From: Ochrobactrum vermis
Lineage (GTDB): Bacteria; Pseudomonadota; Alphaproteobacteria; Rhizobiales; Rhizobiaceae
Length of the DNA: 64,000 bases
Assembly (NCBI RefSeq): GCF_002975205.1
Contig: NZ_PCOC01000002.1
Coordinates: 496,001 to 560,000, forward strand
Direction of reading: 5' to 3'
Under the pieces are notes generated by a model that saw nothing but the letters and a program-made list of their open reading frames with translations, was not told the origin of the DNA and did not search any database. The translations under genes and the position numbers were made by a program. Numbering within the stretch: position 1 is the stretch's first letter; each line of letters begins with the position of its first letter. Below, piece after piece: positions 54,580-62,997 of this stretch.

Positions 54580-56559
54580 ATGAACAGCATATCGACCATT
54601 AAAGCGCGCTTTGCGAAGGCTTGGACCGGAATGAAGGCCAAGATGAAGGTATCTGTGTCCATTCCGTCTGCCCTTGCCGCTGCTGCGGTTCTCATGGCGC
54701 TGTCTCCTTCGCAGGCTTCGGCCGAAACCCGTTCTCTCAAGCTCTATTACGTTCATACCGGCGAAAAAGCGGAAATCGTCTTCAAGCGAAACGGTCGCTT
54801 CGATGCTCAGGGCTTGAAAAAGCTGAACGTTTTTCTGCGCGACTGGCGTCGTAACGAGCCGACCAAGATGGACCCGCGCCTGTTCGATCTGGTCTGGCAG
54901 GTTTATCGTTCCAGCGGATCGAGCCAGTATATCACCGTCGTCTCCGCTTATCGTTCTCCGGCCACAAACGCCATGCTGCGTTCGAATACACGCGGTGTTG
55001 CCAAGAAGAGCCAGCACATGCTTGGCCGCGCGATGGACTTTTACATTCCCGGCGTTGCGCTTGCGAAGCTGCGTGGCATCGGCATGCGCTATCAGATTGG
55101 TGGTGTCGGCTATTATCCACGTTCCGGTTCTCCGTTCGTACACATGGATGTTGGCAATGTTCGCTCCTGGCCGCGCATGAGCCGCCGCGAGCTGCTTGCC
55201 CTGTTCCCGGATGGCAAGACCGCTCACCTTCCTGCGGACGGCAAGCCGTTGCCGGGCTATGAGCAGGCATTGGCCATGATCGAAAAGCGCAAGGCTGGCG
55301 GCGGCGAAATTCTGATGGCCAGCAATTCCGCACCGCGTCGCAGCAAGAGCCTGTTTGGTGCGCTGTTCGGCGGCGGTGCCGACGAAGAAGAAGATAATGG
55401 CGATGTAAGCGCCCCACCGGCGACTGCCCGTCCGGCCCGCGCAGCGCCTGCACGTCAGGCACCAGCCGCAGTTCCGGAAGAACCGGTCCAGCAGCCGCGT
55501 GAAACCATGGTCGCTGCCCTGCCTGCACGCGATGCTCCGCTTCCGATGCAGGCGCCACGTCCGGAAACCGGGCTTGATGCTCAGGCACAGGCTGCTGCCG
55601 AAGTTCCGGTCGCCGCACTAAATGTTCCGATTCCGGCTCGCAAACCGGCCATGGCGCCGCAGGATGCCGTCGCGCTCGCCGCAGCCGAACCTGCCGCCGA
55701 TGCCGCAGCCGCTGCCCGCGCTGCCGTGGATGCGAACACGGTACAGGTTGCCGATGCCGGTACGCCTTCGCCATTGATGAACGGTTTTGTGCCGATCCCG
55801 TCCGCTCGCCCGCAGCTTGAGACGGATAATGTCCAGCTTGCAGCAGCCGTGGTTCCATCGGCGCGTCCGGAGCGACCGGGCGAACACCCTGCCGCCAGTG
55901 GTCAGGATGCAATTGCCGCGCTGGTCAATGGCGAGCAGACAGAACCGACACAGGTTGCCGATGCAGGCAATGTGGCTGTGCCTCAGCCGGGTGAAACGGC
56001 AGCGTTTCCGCTGCCGAAGGAGGCGCCGCGTGCCAATACGCAGCTTGCCCTGCTTTCCAAGAAGGACGAGATCGGTGAATTGATCGCACCGCCTTCCGAT
56101 GATTATTACGATAGCAAGCCGGTAGCGAATGCCGCGCCGAAGCCAGCCCCGGCCGCTGTGCAGACGGCCTCGGTTGCCCGCACGGCACCGGCAAAGCCGA
56201 CGGCCACCGCGTCTGCCGCAGTTCATAAACAGGTTGCAGCGATTGGCAAGGCTGCCGAAACAGGTGTCCGCACGACGGCAAAGGGCGGGCGTTATGTGGC
56301 CAAGGCCCAATCTAGGCCGCGTGCAGTTGTTCAGCCAGCAGCGATGCCGACTTCGGAAATCGCCATGTCGACGGAATCAGTGTCGAGCACCGTGCCGGTG
56401 ACCAACCCGGTACTCCGCAACGACGCACTGCGTTCCGCGCCGGCCATGGTCTACACGGCAGGCTTCCAGCGCGGCGATCTGCCGACCGAACGCGCCAATC
56501 AGTTCAGCGGCAACGCCGTTACCTTCCTGACAGTGGCCAAGTTCACGGAAACCAACTGA
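54580..56559 (+). CDS. DUF882/M15A peptidase-like envelope protein with long disordered tail
   Basis: A 659-residue exported protein. A signal segment ends near residue 48 (ASA). A DUF882/peptidase M15A-type domain follows (residues about 50-205) with the zinc-site pattern in VVSAYRSPATN, KSQHMLGRAMDFYIPG and FVHMDVGNVRSWPR. The remaining 430 residues are Ala/Pro/Val-rich and probably disordered, with repeated PxPSARP/PIPARKP-like motifs. Relatives act on peptidoglycan cross-bridges; activity here is inferred from the intact His/Asp residues. It has its own terminator. Confidence 0.82.
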   Translation: MNSISTIKARFAKAWTGMKAKMKVSVSIPSALAAAAVLMALSPSQASAETRSLKLYYVHTGEKAEIVFKRNGRFDAQGLKKLNVFLRDWRRNEPTKMDPRLFDLVWQVYRSSGSSQYITVVSAYRSPATNAMLRSNTRGVAKKSQHMLGRAMDFYIPGVALAKLRGIGMRYQIGGVGYYPRSGSPFVHMDVGNVRSWPRMSRRELLALFPDGKTAHLPADGKPLPGYEQALAMIEKRKAGGGEILMASNSAPRRSKSLFGALFGGGADEEEDNGDVSAPPATARPARAAPARQAPAAVPEEPVQQPRETMVAALPARDAPLPMQAPRPETGLDAQAQAAAEVPVAALNVPIPARKPAMAPQDAVALAAAEPAADAAAAARAAVDANTVQVADAGTPSPLMNGFVPIPSARPQLETDNVQLAAAVVPSARPERPGEHPAASGQDAIAALVNGEQTEPTQVADAGNVAVPQPGETAAFPLPKEAPRANTQLALLSKKDEIGELIAPPSDDYYDSKPVANAAPKPAPAAVQTASVARTAPAKPTATASAAVHKQVAAIGKAAETGVRTTAKGGRYVAKAQSRPRAVVQPAAMPTSEIAMSTESVSSTVPVTNPVLRNDALRSAPAMVYTAGFQRGDLPTERANQFSGNAVTFLTVAKFTETN

Positions 56560-56587
56560 TCGCCGGACAAACGATAGTAAACCAAAA

Positions 56588-56615
56588 GAAAAGGGGCCTT
56601 CGAGGCCCCTTTTTG
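56588..56615 (+). terminator. Rho-independent terminator
   Basis: GGGGCCT and AGGCCCC form a stem around TCG, flanked by an A-run upstream and TTTTT downstream, about 30 bases after the DUF882 stop. Confidence 0.9.
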
Positions 56616-56619
56616 TATC

Positions 56620-56768
56620 GAGAACGCATCCCGAAAAGTGTGAAACGCCTACGCAGGGAAATCAGTCCACCGGACTGATTTCTGATCCTGCTTCGATCCG
56701 AAAAAGATGCGCATAAGAACAGAAAGATAGAGCAGTTCCACGAATCCGTTTTAACCGGAACCGCTCTA
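56620..56768. repeat. Interspersed palindromic repeat with nested palindrome
   Basis: A longer copy starting AGAACGCATCCCGAAAAGTG, with GATCCGAAAAAGATGCGC and ending TAGAGCAGTTCC...GGAACCGCTCTA. Inside it lies a perfect 11-bp inverted repeat (GAAATCAGTCC, ACC, GGACTGATTTC; 56658-56682) that looks like a second element inserted in the first. Confidence 0.8.
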
Positions 56769-56779
56769 TCTGCTCTTGT

Positions 56780-57418
56780 TCAGCCTTTCAGGTCAGCCGC
56801 TTCGCTCGCAAGGTCGGTGATTGCATCCCAGTCTCCGGCCTCGACGAGTTCTTTCGGTGCGACCCAGGAACCGCCGACGCAGACGACGTTCGGCAGCGAC
56901 AGGTAACTCTTGGCGTTGGCAAGGCTGATGCCGCCGGTCGGGCAGAAGAAGGTTCCGGCCAGCGGTGAGGACAGCGCTTTCAGGAACGACGCGCCGCCAG
57001 CCTGTTCAGCCGGGAAGAATTTCAGATGTGTGTAGCCTTCTTCGCGCAGCGCCAGCATCTCGCTTGGCGTGATTGCTGCGGGCAGAAGCGGCACGTCGCT
57101 GTCATTGGCGGCAGCGACAATGTATTTCGTTGCGCCGGGGCTGACGATGAAGCGCGAACCTGCCTTCGCTGCATCCTCATATTGTTTGGCGTTGAGGATC
57201 GTGCCAGCACCAACGATTGCTTCCGGCACTTCCGATGCAACCGCGCGAATGGCATCGAGCGCTGCTGCCGTGCGCAAGGTGATCTCGATGGCGGGCAAGC
57301 CGCCCTTGGCAAGCGCGCGTGCCAGCGGAACAGCATGTTCCACCTTGTCGATCAACAGAACCGGAATGACCGGCTGGCCTGTCATGATGGGGACGAGAAG
57401 ATCGGTTTTCTGGGACAT
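56780..57418 (-). CDS. eda: KHG/KDPG aldolase
   Basis: A 212-residue TIM-barrel aldolase that splits 2-keto-3-deoxy-6-phosphogluconate into pyruvate and glyceraldehyde-3-phosphate (Entner-Doudoroff pathway) and can act on 2-keto-4-hydroxyglutarate. The proton-transfer Glu is in AIEITLRT, the Schiff-base Lys in THLKFFPAEQ, and the phosphate loop in CPTGGIS and VCVGGSW. It is not next to edd, so it stands alone between two repeats. Confidence 0.93.
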   Translation of the reverse strand: MSQKTDLLVPIMTGQPVIPVLLIDKVEHAVPLARALAKGGLPAIEITLRTAAALDAIRAVASEVPEAIVGAGTILNAKQYEDAAKAGSRFIVSPGATKYIVAAANDSDVPLLPAAITPSEMLALREEGYTHLKFFPAEQAGGASFLKALSSPLAGTFFCPTGGISLANAKSYLSLPNVVCVGGSWVAPKELVEAGDWDAITDLASEAADLKG

Positions 57419-57454
57419 CGGCTTGCTCGGCTGTTTGAGTGGATAAATCGATTT

Positions 57455-57560
57455 AAAGCATTTCCAGCAAAAGTGTGAAACGGTTTTGCGTTCGGAAATG
57501 CGTCAAAGTGAACGATTAGAGCGGTTCCAACGGTTTGCGTTAAAACAGGAAACGCTCTAA
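57455..57560. repeat. Interspersed palindromic repeat upstream of eda
   Basis: Begins AAGCATTTCCAGCAAAAGTG, contains AACGGTTTTGCGTTCGGAAATGCG and ends TAGAGCGGTTCC...GGAAACGCTCTA. It lies about 35 bases upstream of the eda ATG. Confidence 0.85.
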
Positions 57561-57600
57561 ATGCCCTTTGGCAGTTTGTCCACCACTCAACGGATCACGT

Positions 57601-58178
57601 TCATGCGGCTCTTTTCAGATTGGCGAATTGCCTTTGCCAGCGCTGATAGGCTTCGGCCATGCGCTTGTCATATTCGTTGCGCGCAAAAGCCGGGCCGTTA
57701 TAGCGTCGGGCGAATTCGCGCCAGTCGTGGACTTTCAGCACTTCAAGAAGCTCGGCCTTTTCGATGTAGCGCAGCATGAGGCGCGCCTGACCGGAAACCG
57801 ATCCGCGTGCTTCCGCCACGAGATCATCGATAGTGCGATAGCCAAGCCATTCCCAATGCGCGCCCATCACCTGTCCGAGCCCCCAGGACGTGGATTCAAG
57901 TGCCGCCTTTTTGCTCAAGCCCATCGCGCGTTCAAGAAGGACCCAGCGCGCGGCTTGCGATTTCGGATTGCGTATCTGGCCAGCAACCGGTGCAGACAGG
58001 CCGTTTCGAAATAATGCCCCTCGAACCGAATGGCCGGTTCCCTGCTGCCGTTGACATCGAACAGCGCCCGCCCGCCGCTTTCCACTTCTGCAATTGCCAG
58101 CAAGGGCGCCGGGTCGATTTCCACCTCATTTGCCATCATCATCATCATCAGCGCTGCGGTCGTTTGACTGTCGAACAT
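57601..58178 (-). pseudogene. Broken N-acetylmuramidase (DUF3380-type lysozyme)
   Basis: Two minus-strand frames carry the halves of one phage-type peptidoglycan muramidase. The first starts at the ATG 58178 (GAGGAGAA upstream) and gives LLAIAEVESGGRALFDVNGS and RFEGHYF, including the catalytic-region Glu. Just after HYF the reading must jump frame, with about 15 residues lost, to continue NGLSAPVAGQIRNPKSQAAR, then ESTSWGLGQVMGAHWEWLGY and a YNGPAFARNEYDKRMAEAY end. The native frame stops soon after the junction. No peptidoglycan-binding tail or phage genes are nearby. Probably inactive. Confidence 0.75.
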
Positions 58179-58308
58179 GTACTTCTCCTCGAAAAGATGG
58201 TTTTCGAGGCTGATTTTGAGGCTACTTGGCCGCATGAGGATAAAGTTGACTTGAATTCGCGGTTTGTGGGGATTAGTTGCGGGATAGTTTTCAAAGAAGA
58301 TAGAACCG

Positions 58309-59226
58309 ATGAGCAATCTGCCTTTCACCGTTGCCGCCCTTTATTGCTTTGCGCCACTGCCGCAATATGAAAGCCTGCGCGAGCCGTTGGCTAAGCTTTG
58401 CTGCTCGAATGGCATCAAGGGAACACTGCTTCTGGCGGCGGAAGGCATCAACGGGACGGTTGCAGGCACTGCACAGGCTATTGAGAAGCTTGTGCAGCAC
58501 ATTACAGTCATCCCCGGTCTGGCTCAGCCGGAACTCAAATATTCCCACGCGATCGAAATGCCGTTCCATCGCATGAAGGTGCGACTGAAGCGAGAGATCG
58601 TCACCATGGGCGTCGATGGCATCGATCCGCTGAAAAGCGTTGGCACCTATATCGCGCCTCAGGACTGGAACGCGCTGATTGCCGATGAGAACACTGTCGT
58701 GGTCGATACGCGCAACGATTACGAATATGCCATTGGCACATTCGAAGGGGCACTAGATCCCCAGACCAAGACTTTTCGCGAGTTTCCCGAATGGGTCGAG
58801 CAGAACCGAGACAAGCTGGAAGGCAAGAAGATTGCCATGTTCTGCACCGGTGGAATTCGTTGCGAAAAGGCGACAGCCTTCGTCAAGGGGCTCGGTTTCG
58901 ACGATGTCTTCCATCTCAAGGGCGGTATCCTGAAATATCTTGAAGAAGTCCCGCATGAAAACAGCATGTGGAACGGCGAGTGCTTCGTGTTCGACGAACG
59001 CGTAGCCGTGGGCCATGGCCTTGCCGAAAGCGACGTTGAACTTTGCCGCGCCTGTCGCCGTCCTATTTCGCCGGAAGACAAGCTTTCGCAGTTTTTCGAG
59101 GAAGGCGTTTCCTGTGCCGGCTGCTATGACGAACGCACGCCGGAAGATCGCGAACGTTATGCAGAACGCCAGAAACAGGTGAAGCTCGCCGAATTGCGCG
59201 GGGCGCACAAACACATCGGTAGCTGA
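58309..59226 (+). CDS. trhO: tRNA uridine(34) hydroxylase TrhO (rhodanese-domain protein)
   Basis: A 305-residue cytoplasmic protein of the UPF0176/YceA family, shown in other bacteria to hydroxylate U34 of tRNAs in an oxygen-dependent way. An N-terminal acylphosphatase-like half ([16 protein letters not shown] start, [13 protein letters not shown]) precedes a rhodanese domain with [18 protein letters not shown] and the active Cys in [17 protein letters not shown]-terminal cysteine set (CRACRRP...CAGCYDERT) probably binds zinc. The length is normal. Confidence 0.93.
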   Translation: MSNLPFTVAALYCFAPLPQYESLREPLAKLCCSNGIKGTLLLAAEGINGTVAGTAQAIEKLVQHITVIPGLAQPELKYSHAIEMPFHRMKVRLKREIVTMGVDGIDPLKSVGTYIAPQDWNALIADENTVVVDTRNDYEYAIGTFEGALDPQTKTFREFPEWVEQNRDKLEGKKIAMFCTGGIRCEKATAFVKGLGFDDVFHLKGGILKYLEEVPHENSMWNGECFVFDERVAVGHGLAESDVELCRACRRPISPEDKLSQFFEEGVSCAGCYDERTPEDRERYAERQKQVKLAELRGAHKHIGS

Positions 59227-59525
59227 CGCAGTTTTGCGGCAAATGCTCTATTGCCGCAGTTCGCCCACAGGGCTGGTCAAACGGATTTCACCGCATTATG
59301 GTGGCTCTGGTTTCGGAACGATCTGAATTCGTTACGGAATTTTGGGCGGCTTTTGCATGGACGCCCGTGCATCAAGGGTTTGACGGCATCCGGGTCGCGT
59401 TTGCCTCCATCACACCCATCATCGCAAGTCGGGGCATCGGAATCTCCAATGCTCATACAGGAACAACGCCGGTTTTCCGGCGGATGATGGTTTGCCTGTT
59501 GTTGCAGGCAATATGGAGGATTTTC
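59227..59525 (+). promoter_or_regulatory. modA leader region with paired hairpins
   Basis: A 299-base gap between trhO and modA. A stem TGCGGCAA/TTGCCGCA follows the trhO stop. Just before the modA ribosome site two hairpins occur: CGCCGG/CCGGCG (59467-59482) and TTGCCTG/CAGGCAA (59492-59511). They could control translation, but neither a ModE palindrome nor a molybdenum-cofactor riboswitch can be recognised with confidence. Confidence 0.35.
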
Positions 59526-60281
59526 ATGAAAAAACTGATCGCCGCATTTCTCATCACCGTTGCTGCGGGTGCCGCTTCGGTTGCCCACGCTGCCGAGAAG
59601 GTGACTGTTTTCGCCGCTGCCAGCATGAAAGACGTTATCGAAGAAGCCGCCAAGCAGATGAAAGCCAAGGATGGCACTGAAGTGGTCGCGTCGTTTGCTT
59701 CTTCTTCGGTTCTGGCCAAGCAGATCGAGCAGGGTGCACCAGCCCAGATTTTCATTTCCGCTGATCTTGACTGGATGGATTATGTCGAAAAGGCCGATGC
59801 CATCGACAAGGCTTCCCGTAAGGTGATTGCTGGCAACGCACTGGTGATTGCAACGCAGAAGGACACGCCGAAGGGCGACGCCAAGGAGCTGTTGAGCGCG
59901 GGGCGTTTCGCCATGGGCGATCCATCGAATGTTCCGGCTGGAAAATACGGCAAGGCAGCGCTTGAAAAGCTCGATATCTGGAAAGGTGTCGAGAAGAACG
60001 CAGTCTTTGCCGAGAATGTTCGTGTTGCGCTGCAATATGTCAGCCGTGCAGAAGTGAAGGCGGCCATCGTTTACGCGTCGGACCGCGCTGCGGCACCGGA
60101 ACTGGTTGAGGCCTATCGCTTCCCGGCAACCAGCCATGCACCGATCCTTTATCCGGCGGCACTTGTCGCGAAGAACGAAACCGATGCCGCCAAGGCTTTC
60201 CTTGCTTTCCTTGAAAGCGATGCCGGTCAGGCGATCATCAAGGACAAGGGCTTTGTGGGAGCTGCGGAGGCTGCGGAATAA
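59526..60281 (+). CDS. modA: Molybdate ABC transporter, periplasmic binding protein
   Basis: A 251-residue secreted protein that captures molybdate (and tungstate). A short signal peptide (AHA cleavage) is followed by VTVFAAASMKDVIEEAA, the family N-terminal block with the oxyanion-binding Ser, SFASSSVLAKQIEQGAPAQIF and DPSNVPAGKYGKAALEKL. The ATG at 59526 has GGAGG 7 bases upstream; the frame opens at 59298 without support. modB and modC follow directly. Confidence 0.95.
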   Translation: MKKLIAAFLITVAAGAASVAHAAEKVTVFAAASMKDVIEEAAKQMKAKDGTEVVASFASSSVLAKQIEQGAPAQIFISADLDWMDYVEKADAIDKASRKVIAGNALVIATQKDTPKGDAKELLSAGRFAMGDPSNVPAGKYGKAALEKLDIWKGVEKNAVFAENVRVALQYVSRAEVKAAIVYASDRAAAPELVEAYRFPATSHAPILYPAALVAKNETDAAKAFLAFLESDAGQAIIKDKGFVGAAEAAE

Positions 60282-60294
60282 ATGATGGCCAAAG

Positions 60295-60978
60295 ATGATT
60301 GAGAGTAACGTCTGGCAGATTGTGTCTCTGTCGCTCCGGGTTGCCGGAATAGCTATCATTGTCGCGCTGCCGGTCGCCTTCATCGTCGCCTGGATTCTTG
60401 CTCGGTTCAATTTTCCGGGCAAGTCGCTGGCGCAGGCCATCGTCACTATGCCGCTGGTCCTGCCGCCGGTGGTGACGGGCTATCTGCTTTTGATCCTGTT
60501 TGGCGCACGCGGTGCCTTTGGTGCACCTTTGCAGGAATGGTTCGGCGTTTCTTTTGCCTTTCGCTGGACGGGCGCCGCACTTGCTGCCGGTATCATGGCG
60601 TTCCCGCTGCTCGTTCGCCCGATCCGACTTTCGATAGAAGGGCTTGATCGCGGGCTTGAGGAAGCTGCGCGCACACTTGGCGCCAGTCGCGTCACAGCCT
60701 TCTTCACGGTCATTCTGCCGCCCTTGTTGCCCGGTGTGCTCGCAGGCGCAGTCCTTGGCTTTGCCAAGGCCCTGGGTGAATTTGGCGCTACGATCACATT
60801 CGTGTCCAACATTCCGGGCGAAACACAGACCCTTTCGCTTGCTATTTATGCCTTGATGCAGACCCCGTCCGGCGATGCCGAGGCATTCCGTCTGATTGCC
60901 ATATCCGCTGCCATTTCAATTGTTGCCGTGGTGCTTTCCGAATGGCTGCAGCGCAGGCTTGCAGGAGCAACGAAATGA
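60295..60978 (+). CDS. modB: Molybdate ABC transporter, permease
   Basis: A 227-residue inner-membrane permease with five or six hydrophobic helices and the ABC docking loop EEAARTLGASRVTAFFTVILPPLLPG, followed by ALGEFGATITFVSN typical of ModB/CysU. It starts 13 bases after modA and its TGA overlaps the modC ATG (ATGA), so the three genes form one translationally coupled operon. Confidence 0.95.
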   Translation: MIESNVWQIVSLSLRVAGIAIIVALPVAFIVAWILARFNFPGKSLAQAIVTMPLVLPPVVTGYLLLILFGARGAFGAPLQEWFGVSFAFRWTGAALAAGIMAFPLLVRPIRLSIEGLDRGLEEAARTLGASRVTAFFTVILPPLLPGVLAGAVLGFAKALGEFGATITFVSNIPGETQTLSLAIYALMQTPSGDAEAFRLIAISAAISIVAVVLSEWLQRRLAGATK

Positions 60979-62054
60979 GCGGGCTTGCTGTTTCGATTAC
61001 GGGCCGCAACGGCAGGTTTCCTGTTGAAGCCGATTTCGCCGCCGACTGGGGCGTGACCGCTTTGTTCGGCCATTCCGGCGCAGGCAAGACGACGCTTCTG
61101 AAAATGATTGCCGGAACCTTGCGCCCGGAAAGCGGCCGCATTGCCGTTGGTGACTTCACGCTGTTTGATGCTGCCAAAGGCGTCAATCTGCCGCCTGAGA
61201 AGCGCCGCATCGGCTACGTGTTTCAGGAAGCACGGCTGTTTCCGCACATGAGCGTCAAACGCAACCTGACTTATGCGCGCTGGGCAGGGCACAGACAGGC
61301 TACACGCAGCTTCGATGAAGTGGTGGCGCTGCTTGGTATCGAGCCTCTTCTCGATAGGCGTCCATCAACCCTTTCAGGCGGCGAACGCCAGCGCGTTGCC
61401 ATTGGCCGGGCACTGCTGTCCGATCCGGCGCTGCTTTTGCTGGACGAGCCGCTGTCGTCGCTCGATCATGCGCGCAGGCAGGAAATCCTTCCCTTTATCG
61501 AGCGTCTTCGCGATGAAAGCCATGTGCCGATTGTTTATGTGAGCCATGAAATCGACGAAGTGGCGCGGCTTGCCGATCAGATCGTGCTTCTGTCCGCTGG
61601 CCGGGTTACGGCAAGCGGTGCGGCGGCGGATGTCTTTCCCCTGATCGATGCGGAAGGCGAGGGCGGCGGGGTGCTGCTGGAAGGGACGGTTTCGTCCTAT
61701 GATGATCGCTACAAGCTGGCGGAAATCGATCTCGGCGGCGCGTCGTTCCAGCTCAGCGATGCAGGGCTGAAACAGAATATGCATGTGCGGCTACGTGTGC
61801 GAGCGCGTGACGTTTCCATTGCACGCAAGGCGCCTGAAGCGATCAGCATCCGCAATGTGTTGCCGGTGACCGTCACCGCCATCACGACGAATGACGGCCC
61901 GAATGCCTATGTTTCGCTTGATTTTCAGGGGCGTCGCCTCGGTGCGCGTCTGACGCGGCGCTCGGTAGACGAATTGGCCTTCGGATCAGGTGATCATGTG
62001 GTTGCGCTGGTGAAGGCGGTTTCAGTCGATCGGGCGGCTATTCGGGAAAAATGA
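60975..62054 (+). CDS. modC: Molybdate ABC transporter, ATPase
   Basis: A 359-residue ATPase: Walker A GHSGAGKTT near residue 35, signature LSGGERQRVAIGRALL, Walker B LLLLDEPLSSLDH and an H-loop in YVSHEIDEV. The C-terminal third is a molybdate-binding TOBE domain (GTVSSYDDRYKLAEIDLGGA...), which typically senses substrate. The ATG overlapping the modB stop is the natural start; the frame opens 11 codons earlier. Confidence 0.95.
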   Translation: MSGLAVSITGRNGRFPVEADFAADWGVTALFGHSGAGKTTLLKMIAGTLRPESGRIAVGDFTLFDAAKGVNLPPEKRRIGYVFQEARLFPHMSVKRNLTYARWAGHRQATRSFDEVVALLGIEPLLDRRPSTLSGGERQRVAIGRALLSDPALLLLDEPLSSLDHARRQEILPFIERLRDESHVPIVYVSHEIDEVARLADQIVLLSAGRVTASGAAADVFPLIDAEGEGGGVLLEGTVSSYDDRYKLAEIDLGGASFQLSDAGLKQNMHVRLRVRARDVSIARKAPEAISIRNVLPVTVTAITTNDGPNAYVSLDFQGRRLGARLTRRSVDELAFGSGDHVVALVKAVSVDRAAIREK

Positions 62055-62123
62055 CGCGGGGACAATAATCCGGTTTCGGCAAATCAGGTTTTGTGCTCCT
62101 GTTGCCCGGTTGGGAGAATTTGC

Positions 62124-62801
62124 ATGACTGATTTGCAGAACTGGACGCCGCGCCCCAAGCCGGAACGCAAAGTGCTTGAGGGCCGTTATGTGCGGCTGGA
62201 ACCACTGGACCCGAAGAAGCATGGGGATGAACTTTTCGCCGCTTCATCGGTTGCCGATGCGGATCAGCGCTTCACCTGGCTGTTCGAATTTCCACCCGCG
62301 ACCCGCGAAGAGTTCGAACCCTGGCTGGAAAAGGTGGCAAAGAGCGAAGATCCGCTGTTTTTCGTGGTGATCGACAAGACGAGCGGCAAGGTGGCCGGGC
62401 GGCAGGCGCTGATGCGCACCGATCCGACAAATGGCGTGATCGAGATCGGTAGCATTTATTGGGGGCCGCTGATTTCGCGCAAACCGGCTGCGACCGAAGC
62501 CCAGTTCCTGTTCATGCAATATATTTTCGATGAGCTTGGCTATCGCCGCTACGAGTGGAAGTGTCACAATGAAAATGGACCTTCCAAGCGGGCTGCCGAG
62601 CGGTTCGGTTTTTCGTTCGAGGGGATTTTTCGCCAGCATATGGTGGCGAAGGGCAAGAACCGCGACACGGCATGGTTTTCCATTCTCGACAGCGAATGGC
62701 CTGTCTTGAAGAAAGCCTATCAGGCATGGCTTGCACCGGAAAACTTTGATATTGACGGCCAGCAAAAGAAGAAGCTGGAGGAGTTTCGTGATCGTGGCTG
62801 A
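62124..62801 (+). CDS. GNAT-family N-acetyltransferase (RimJ/RimL type)
   Basis: A 225-residue acetyl-CoA-dependent transferase of the Acetyltransf_3 subgroup, which modifies protein N-termini or small amines. The fold is seen from LEGRYVRLEPLDP through EIGSIYWGPLISRKPAATEA to YEWKCHNENGPSKRAAERFGFSFEG, where the acetyl-CoA helix lies. The ATG at 62124 has GGGAGA upstream. It overlaps the next small gene by a few codons, suggesting co-transcription. Substrate unknown. Confidence 0.87.
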   Translation: MTDLQNWTPRPKPERKVLEGRYVRLEPLDPKKHGDELFAASSVADADQRFTWLFEFPPATREEFEPWLEKVAKSEDPLFFVVIDKTSGKVAGRQALMRTDPTNGVIEIGSIYWGPLISRKPAATEAQFLFMQYIFDELGYRRYEWKCHNENGPSKRAAERFGFSFEGIFRQHMVAKGKNRDTAWFSILDSEWPVLKKAYQAWLAPENFDIDGQQKKKLEEFRDRG

Positions 62802-62997
62802 ACCGAAGAAGAGCAATCCGGCAATCGCCGCCGCCATTATCCTGATCGGCTTCGGGGTGCTTGCCTATTTCGTGCCGAGCATCATGCTGGCGTTGGGCGA
62901 GCGCTCGCAAATCGCGGCGATTATTTTCCCGATTGTTTTCATTCTCGGCTTCTTCGCGATTTTCTGGCTGCGTTCGAAAAGGCAGAAGAGGGACTAA
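62788..62997 (+). CDS. Small two-helix membrane protein, unknown function
   Basis: A 69-residue protein starting at a GTG (62788, or GTG 62794) preceded by GGAGGAG within the end of the acetyltransferase gene. Two hydrophobic helices (AIAAAIILIGFGVLAYFVP and IAAIIFPIVFILGFFAIFWL) and a basic tail RSKRQKRD indicate an inner-membrane protein. The strong ribosome site and overlap support expression. No family was recognised. Its stop overlaps the convergent NicO-type gene. Confidence 0.7.
   Translation: MIVAEPKKSNPAIAAAIILIGFGVLAYFVPSIMLALGERSQIAAIIFPIVFILGFFAIFWLRSKRQKRD

Noticed and set aside
57601..58328. Prophage fragment
   Set aside because: Only a single broken muramidase is present; no integrase, terminase, capsid, tail or holin genes surround it.
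59227..59525. Molybdenum-cofactor riboswitch before modA
   Set aside because: Only two simple hairpins are visible; the conserved Moco RNA core could not be matched by eye.
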